A stretch of 18,292 bases of DNA from NCBI GenBank assembly GCA_964196565.1, contig CAXMUH010000055.1:1-18292 (forward strand), written 5' to 3'. This DNA is from 2-12-FULL-42-15 sp964196565 (GTDB taxonomy: Bacteria > Pseudomonadota > Gammaproteobacteria > Coxiellales > Coxiellaceae). Under the pieces are notes generated by a model that worked only from the letters and a program-made list of their open reading frames with translations, did not search any database and was not told the DNA's origin. Shown piece by piece: positions 15,128-18,292 of the stretch. A program made the translations under genes and the position numbers. Position 1 is the first letter of the stretch, and every line of letters begins with the position of its first letter.

Positions 15128-16159
15128 ATGGATAAAATTATGCCAGATGCAACCAGAGCTGACACCAATACAACACCGCCGCTTATACTGACACAGCGAT
15201 ATATGCAAATGCAAGAATGGTTGCAGAAAATACTCGAGCGGCCGATTACAAGTCTAACAAAAATTGCTGGAGATGCGAGTTTCCGCTGTTACTATCGCCT
15301 CTGTGTGGGTGAGCAGAACTATGTGGTGATGGATGCGCCACCGGATAAAGAGAGCTGCGCGGCCTTTGTTGCGATTGCTGAAAAATTTCGCGATGTGGGT
15401 GTTGGTGTGCCAGAAATTTTTTACCAAGATCTCGCGCAGGGTTTTATTTTGTTATCGGATTTAGGTGACGATTTATACTTGCAAAAACTTAAACGTCAGA
15501 CTTGCGGTGATTTGTATCATCGTGCATTCCAAACATTGTTAAGCATTCAGCAATGCAGAACTCAAGGTGATTATCCATTACCAGAATATAGTCCGAAGCT
15601 ATATCAAACTGAAATGCAGTTATTTCCAGCTTGGTATTTGGCAAAATATAAAAAAATTGCGCTGACGCAAAAAGAGCATGATATTTTAAATCAGCTTTTT
15701 GCAAAACTTGTTGATAATGCAATCGAGCAACCACAAGTGTGTGTGCATCGTGACTATCATTCACGAAATTTGTTAGATTGCAAAAAAAATAAAGTGGGTG
15801 TGCTTGATTTCCAAGATGCTGTTTGTGGGCCGATTACTTATGATTTGGTTTCTTTATTAAGAGATTGTTATATTGATTGGCCACAAGAAAAAATATATCA
15901 GTGGGTTGAAGACTACTATTTAAGTCTTAAACAGAATAACTTGCTGAAGCAGGAAACGCTTGCAGAATTTATACGTTGGTTCGATTTAATGGGATTGCAA
16001 AGGCACTTGAAATGTCTAGGTATTTTCGCGCGCCTGGATATCCGCGATCAAAAACCCAATTATCTACAAGACATTCCGCGCGTTTTAAGTTATGTTAAAT
16101 CCGTTTGTGAGCGATATGCAGAATTTTCTGCATTGTTGCCTTTTTTAGACAGTAAGTAG
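15128..16159 (+). CDS. amgK: N-acetylmuramate/N-acetylglucosamine anomeric kinase
   Basis: A 343-residue kinase of the aminoglycoside phosphotransferase fold. AmgK phosphorylates MurNAc (and GlcNAc) at C1 so that peptidoglycan sugars return to UDP-MurNAc without passing through MurA, which bypasses fosfomycin. Seen: GDASFRCYYRL (48-58) for the nucleotide loop, the catalytic HRDYHSRNLL (207-216, D209), the metal-binding DFQDA (227-231), GPITYDLVSLL and the C-terminal QRHLKCLGIFARL. It stands 17 bp before murU and divergent from lptD, the arrangement known in Pseudomonas. Start is uncertain: ATG at 15128 has no ribosome binding site and lies about 3 bases after the predicted transcription start. 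ATG at 15140, with GGA upstream, would give a protein four residues shorter. Confidence 0.92.
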   Translation: MDKIMPDATRADTNTTPPLILTQRYMQMQEWLQKILERPITSLTKIAGDASFRCYYRLCVGEQNYVVMDAPPDKESCAAFVAIAEKFRDVGVGVPEIFYQDLAQGFILLSDLGDDLYLQKLKRQTCGDLYHRAFQTLLSIQQCRTQGDYPLPEYSPKLYQTEMQLFPAWYLAKYKKIALTQKEHDILNQLFAKLVDNAIEQPQVCVHRDYHSRNLLDCKKNKVGVLDFQDAVCGPITYDLVSLLRDCYIDWPQEKIYQWVEDYYLSLKQNNLLKQETLAEFIRWFDLMGLQRHLKCLGIFARLDIRDQKPNYLQDIPRVLSYVKSVCERYAEFSALLPFLDSK

Positions 16160-16176
16160 TCAATGATGGGGGTTGT

Positions 16177-16851
16177 ATGAAAGCAATGCTGTTAGCAGCA
16201 GGGCGTGGTAGGCGGTTGAGGCCATTAACCGATGATGTGCCAAAACCACTGATACCCGTTGGCCAGCATCGATTAATAGAATATTCAATTTTAAAGCTAA
16301 AAGCAGCCGGTATTAACAATATTGTAATTAATGTTTGTTATCTTGCAAAAAAAATTATTAGTTTTTTAGGTGATGGTTCGCGTTATGGTGTTAATATTGA
16401 ATATTCGCTTGAGGGCGAGGAGTGCCTTGGCACCGGCGGTGGTATTTATCGCGCATTAACTTTGTTGGGCGATAAACCGTTTTGGTTGATCAGTGCGGAT
16501 ATTTGGAGTGATTTTATTTCCTTTGATGCGCAGTTAAATAAAGACACTTATGCACATTTGTTAATGGTGCCCAATCCAGAGTTTCATCCTGATGGTGATT
16601 ATGGCATTTCAGAACAAGGCATAATTAGCACGCAGCTACCCAAATTTACCTATTCAGGAATTTCTTTATTGGCCCCTAAACTTTTTAACGGCTGTCGCGA
16701 TGAGGAATTCTCATTGTCTCCGATATTTAATAAGGCGATTAAGCGCAGCCAGGTAAGCGGCGAATTATTTGCAGGCGACTGGTTTAATGTCGGCACTGAA
16801 AAACAATTAAAGCGCTTGCGTGAAAAGCTGAGTGGCCAGGTCGAGTGTTGA
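16177..16851 (+). CDS. murU: N-acetylmuramate alpha-1-phosphate uridylyltransferase
   Basis: This 224-residue nucleotidyltransferase joins UTP and MurNAc-1-phosphate to give UDP-MurNAc, the step after AmgK in cell-wall recycling. Motifs: the nucleotide loop LAAGRGRRLRPLT (6-18) with K23 in PKPLIPVG, the base-binding LGTGGGI (84-90), the metal-binding SAD (106-108) and the second metal site DWFNVGT (201-207). The compact length (224; about 223 in Pseudomonas MurU) argues against RfbA/GlmU-type enzymes. The ATG at 16177-16179 is preceded by a G-rich binding site (GGGGG, 16168-16172). It is co-transcribed with amgK. The 3' end faces the esterase gene across a foldback repeat. Confidence 0.93.
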   Translation: MKAMLLAAGRGRRLRPLTDDVPKPLIPVGQHRLIEYSILKLKAAGINNIVINVCYLAKKIISFLGDGSRYGVNIEYSLEGEECLGTGGGIYRALTLLGDKPFWLISADIWSDFISFDAQLNKDTYAHLLMVPNPEFHPDGDYGISEQGIISTQLPKFTYSGISLLAPKLFNGCRDEEFSLSPIFNKAIKRSQVSGELFAGDWFNVGTEKQLKRLREKLSGQVEC

Positions 16852-16883
16852 GTCAGTTTTAGGTGTTTGGCTTCTCGTCAGAA

Positions 16884-16977
16884 GTAGCCCGGACGGCTTG
16901 CCGGCCGGGAGGCATCTCATACTGAGTCGTGCTTCGCACAACATTCCCGGCCAAAAATAAATTTTTGTCCGGGCTAC
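16884..16977. repeat. 94-bp foldback repeat element
   Basis: The ends GTAGCCCGGAC (16884-16894) and GTCCGGGCTAC (16967-16977) are perfect 11-bp inverted repeats. Inner arms GGCCGGGA (16903-16910) and TCCCGGCC (16945-16952) pair again. Smaller hairpins are nested inside: GTGC-TTC-GCAC in the centre and AAAAAT-AA-ATTTTT (16953-16966). It is more GC-rich than its surroundings and lies between convergent murU and the esterase, where a stable stem could stop transcription from both sides. The layout is that of a REP/BIME-like or MITE-like repeat. No gene is in it. Confidence 0.75.
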
Positions 16978-17027
16978 ACCTATAACTAAACCGCGTTGGG
17001 TATAGTGTCGGTAAAGCCTGAAATTCT

Positions 17028-17702
17028 TTAAAGAATACCTCTAATCCATTGTGAAATATCATTAATTTCTTGTGGGCAAACCGCATGTTCCATTGGGTAT
17101 TCATGAAAGCTCACTGGAAATTTCAGATCTTTGAGTAGTTGATAGGTATGTTCAGCGAGCGCTAAAGGAATAACAGGGTCGTGAACGCCGTGTGCTATCA
17201 TAATAGGTGTTTTTGCATTGGTGCTATCGTAGGATGCGAGCTCACTAGCACTTGGCAGACAAGTTGATAAAGCGAGAATACCAGCCAGTGGTTTTGCAAA
17301 ATGTAACCCTGTATATAAAGCAATGCTGCCGCCTTGCGAGAAACCAGCTAAAATAATTTTGTTGCTTGGAATTCCCTGATTGATTTCATGATCAATTAAT
17401 TCTTCAACAAATTGTTGTGATTGTTTGACGCCGGCTTCGTCTTTGGTAATGGATTCGCCTTTTGATGCGATGGTGGTTTCACCGAGATTATGTACATCAA
17501 ACCAGGCGCGCATTTCCATATTGTTGTTAAGCGTAATGGGTCGAACCGGTGCGTGGGGGAAAATAAAACGCAGTGGCAGATCTAAATTTAATTGTGGCAC
17601 AATATCGACAAAGTCATGGCCATCAGCGCCAAGGCCATGCAGCCAGATGATGCTTGCTGTTGCGGGCTGTTTTGGTTCAATTGTTACGCATTCCAGATTC
17701 AT
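17028..17702 (-). CDS. Carboxylesterase/phospholipase family alpha/beta hydrolase
   Basis: A 224-residue cytoplasmic serine esterase of the acyl-protein thioesterase/carboxylesterase II family (EstB, YpfH-like). Numbered from ATG 17702 it shows IIWLHGLGADGHDF (about 18-31), the nucleophile S122 in GFSQGG, the catalytic D175 in HGVHDPVIP and H206 in PMEHAVC; FPHAPVRPITLN and MRAWFDV match this family. The usual role is hydrolysis of short-chain or lysophospholipid esters; the physiological substrate is unknown. Start: a longer frame could begin at TTG 17720, but ATG at 17700-17702 has AGGGGA about 6 bases upstream and is preferred. The stop overlaps the palindrome ATTCTTTAAAGAAT (17023-17036). 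No operon partner is seen. Confidence 0.9.
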   Translation of the reverse strand: MNLECVTIEPKQPATASIIWLHGLGADGHDFVDIVPQLNLDLPLRFIFPHAPVRPITLNNNMEMRAWFDVHNLGETTIASKGESITKDEAGVKQSQQFVEELIDHEINQGIPSNKIILAGFSQGGSIALYTGLHFAKPLAGILALSTCLPSASELASYDSTNAKTPIMIAHGVHDPVIPLALAEHTYQLLKDLKFPVSFHEYPMEHAVCPQEINDISQWIRGIL

Positions 17703-17757
17703 GCCTTGTCCCCTTTGCAAGTTGATAAGACCGGTATTAAAACGTATTTGATTTCGT

Positions 17758-17763
17758 TATACT
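17758..17763 (+). promoter_or_regulatory. Candidate -10 box for lptM
   Basis: TATACT matches 5 of 6 bases of the -10 consensus; the -35 position (TATTAA at 17 bp) is poor. Transcription would begin near 17770, so the whole hairpin array would be in the lptM leader RNA. Confidence 0.25.
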
Positions 17764-17788
17764 AGCGCACTCAAAGTAAATTGTTAAA

Positions 17789-17794
17789 AAGGAG
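17789..17794 (+). promoter_or_regulatory. Orphan strong ribosome binding site, 158 bp from the lptM start codon
   Basis: AAGGAG preceded by an A-run is a textbook Shine-Dalgarno sequence, but no start codon follows within normal distance. Removing the segment 17801-17949 would place AAGGAG 9 bases before the lptM ATG (spacer ATAAATTTT), an ideal spacing. It appears to be the original lptM site, now displaced. Confidence 0.5.
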
Positions 17795-17949
17795 ATAAAT
17801 ATCCGCGGGGCAAGCCCCTCGGCATTTATCCTGTTTAGATTTCGCCTACGCGGGAAACCCGCGTAAACGGCGACTCAAGGGGAGCGAACACTCGCTCCCC
17901 TTGAGAAACCCCACTCGTAAGGTCCCGCGGCAAGCCGCGGGGAATAAAT
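17795..17949. repeat. Array of four GC-rich hairpins, probable inserted palindromic element
   Basis: Four hairpins follow one another. H1 (17795-17829): ATAAAT and CCGCGGGGC pair with GCCCCTCGG and ATTTAT. H2 (17843-17872): CGCC and ACGCGGG pair with CCCGCGT and GGCG around AAA. H3 (17874-17905): CTCAAGGGGAGCGA and its perfect 14-base complement around ACAC. H4 (17924-17941): CCCGCGGC-AA-GCCGCGGG. H1 and H4 share the GC-AA-GC tip. None is followed by a T-run, so they are not ordinary terminators. ATAAAT occurs at both borders (17795-17800, 17944-17949), as a target-site duplication would. The block is clearly richer in GC than its surroundings. A structured RNA leader is an alternative. Confidence 0.65.
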
Positions 17950-17952
17950 TTT

Positions 17953-18096
17953 ATGATTATAAAAAGGACATTTATTGCATTGTTGCCACTCCTGCTATCG
18001 GGATGTGGGCATGTGGGACCTTTATATCTTCCTAAAGATGATCATAAGTCAGCTAGCCTCACACTTTCTCATGAAAAAAAACTAAACGAAAAGTAG
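17953..18096 (+). CDS. lptM: LptM-like small lipoprotein (YifL family)
   Basis: A 47-residue lipoprotein, too short for most gene finders. The signal segment MIIKRTFIALLPLLLSGC ends in a lipobox LLSGC with the lipidated C18; the mature protein starts CGHVGPLYLP, closely like the conserved N-terminus of LptM/YifL (CG..GPLYxP). In E. coli LptM binds the LptD-LptE translocon and helps LptD form its correct disulfides. The C-terminal tail is short and charged. In many relatives lptM stands before lysA/dapF; here the next gene is an unrelated exported protein. Ribosome binding is through GGGGA (17939-17943), contributed by the last hairpin of the upstream repeat, with the better AAGGAG displaced to 17789. 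ATG at 17953-17955 is the only sensible start. Confidence 0.8.
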   Translation: MIIKRTFIALLPLLLSGCGHVGPLYLPKDDHKSASLTLSHEKKLNEK

Positions 18097-18117
18097 CTTT
18101 AATAAACACCATTTGGT

Positions 18118-18123
18118 TATAAT
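18118..18123 (+). promoter_or_regulatory. Candidate -10 box for the last gene
   Basis: A perfect TATAAT lies 36 bp before the ATG at 18160; the -35 region (AGCTTT at 17 bp) is poor. Suggests that the final gene has its own promoter apart from lptM. Confidence 0.35.
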
Positions 18124-18159
18124 TCTCTCTTTGTGGGTATTATATATTCGGAGTGTTTA

Positions 18160-18292
18160 ATGTTTAGTCGAGTTGTAAAATTCGGTGCTAGCGCTATTGT
18201 AATTGCTATTCCTTTCGTTGCTTTTGGTTCGACGAATATCAATAAGCAGGATATTGCAAAACAAGAGCAAAAAATAGCCAGCGAGGAAAAGC
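18160..18292 (+). CDS. Exported protein, N-terminal part only (runs off window)
   Basis: Forty-four codons are visible. Residues 1-23 (MFSRVVKF, then a hydrophobic core ending VAFG) look like a signal peptide with cleavage near AFG-STN. The following residues are polar and Lys/Gln/Glu-rich (NINKQDIAKQEQKIASEEK), which suggests a helical or coiled-coil start of the mature protein. ATG at 18160-18162 has CGGAG (18149-18153) 6 bases upstream and a TATAAT box farther upstream. No family can be named from this part. It is not lysA or dapF, which often follow lptM in gammaproteobacteria. Confidence 0.7.
   Translation, partial: MFSRVVKFGASAIVIAIPFVAFGSTNINKQDIAKQEQKIASEEK

Noticed and set aside
17023..17036. 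ATTCTTTAAAGAAT palindrome over the esterase stop codon
   Set aside because: AT-rich, partly coding and without a T-run; probably chance, though a weak role in termination cannot be excluded.
16859..17104. 81-codon minus-strand open frame
   Set aside because: It runs through the foldback repeat and the 3' end of the esterase in another frame; low-complexity, no ribosome binding site, no recognisable domain.
17703..17751. N-terminal extension of the esterase or plus-strand frame 17425-17751
   Set aside because: The extension would start at TTG, whereas ATG 17702 has AGGGGA upstream. The plus-strand frame is the antisense shadow of the esterase.
17874..17905. Intrinsic terminator for a transcript entering the lptM leader
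   Set aside because: The 14-bp stem is strong but is followed by AAACCCC rather than a T-run on either strand, and no gene ends just before it on the plus strand.
17795..17949. CRISPR array or tandem repeat
   Set aside because: The hairpins differ in sequence and length and lack the regular repeat-spacer spacing.

Overview
The window looks like core chromosome of a moderately AT-rich gammaproteobacterium. The gene order lptD-surA-pdxA-rsmA, with apaH and folA close by and amgK-murU divergent from lptD, is a gammaproteobacterial arrangement. The protein sequences and the plain, AT-rich codon use suggest a Legionella/Coxiella-like lineage (Legionellales); this is inference, since no search was run. 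There are no tRNA, rRNA, CRISPR, phage or transposase genes, and no gene-free stretch exceeds 300 bases.

Region 1 (1-5413, minus strand) is a respiratory operon for an aa3-type cytochrome c oxidase. Transcribed right to left it runs: a four-heme cytochrome c, CoxB/CtaC (CuA subunit with its own heme c domain), CtaD (subunit I), CtaG (Cox11 copper chaperone) and CtaE (subunit III, cut by the window edge). Genes are 4-32 bp apart or overlap, so one transcript is likely.

Region 2 (5449-9063) holds folA (+), convergent with apaH (-), followed upstream by an S49 signal-peptide-peptidase-like gene, a small beta-barrel outer-membrane protein, a 64-bp inverted repeat, and a small exported protein with eight cysteines.

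Region 3 (9099-15050, minus strand) is the tightly packed operon lptD-surA-pdxA-rsmA-uspA. It covers outer-membrane assembly (LptD, SurA), vitamin B6 synthesis (PdxA), 16S rRNA dimethylation (RsmA) and a universal stress protein. Relative to the E. coli order, apaG is absent and uspA occupies its place. Divergent from lptD are amgK-murU, the cell-wall sugar recycling pair.

Region 4 (16852-18292) carries a 94-bp foldback repeat between convergent murU and an alpha/beta-hydrolase esterase. It then carries a run of four GC-rich hairpins that separates a good ribosome binding site from the start codon of an LptM-like lipoprotein gene, and finally the beginning of another exported protein.

Envelope biogenesis is the theme of the right half: LptD, its chaperone SurA and the putative LptD-stabilising lipoprotein LptM all lie within about 7 kb. 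I found no clear new defence or mobile system. The most interesting signals are the palindromic elements (8609-8672, 16884-16977, 17795-17949), the eight-cysteine exported protein, the N-terminally extended LptD and the fused four-heme cytochrome.
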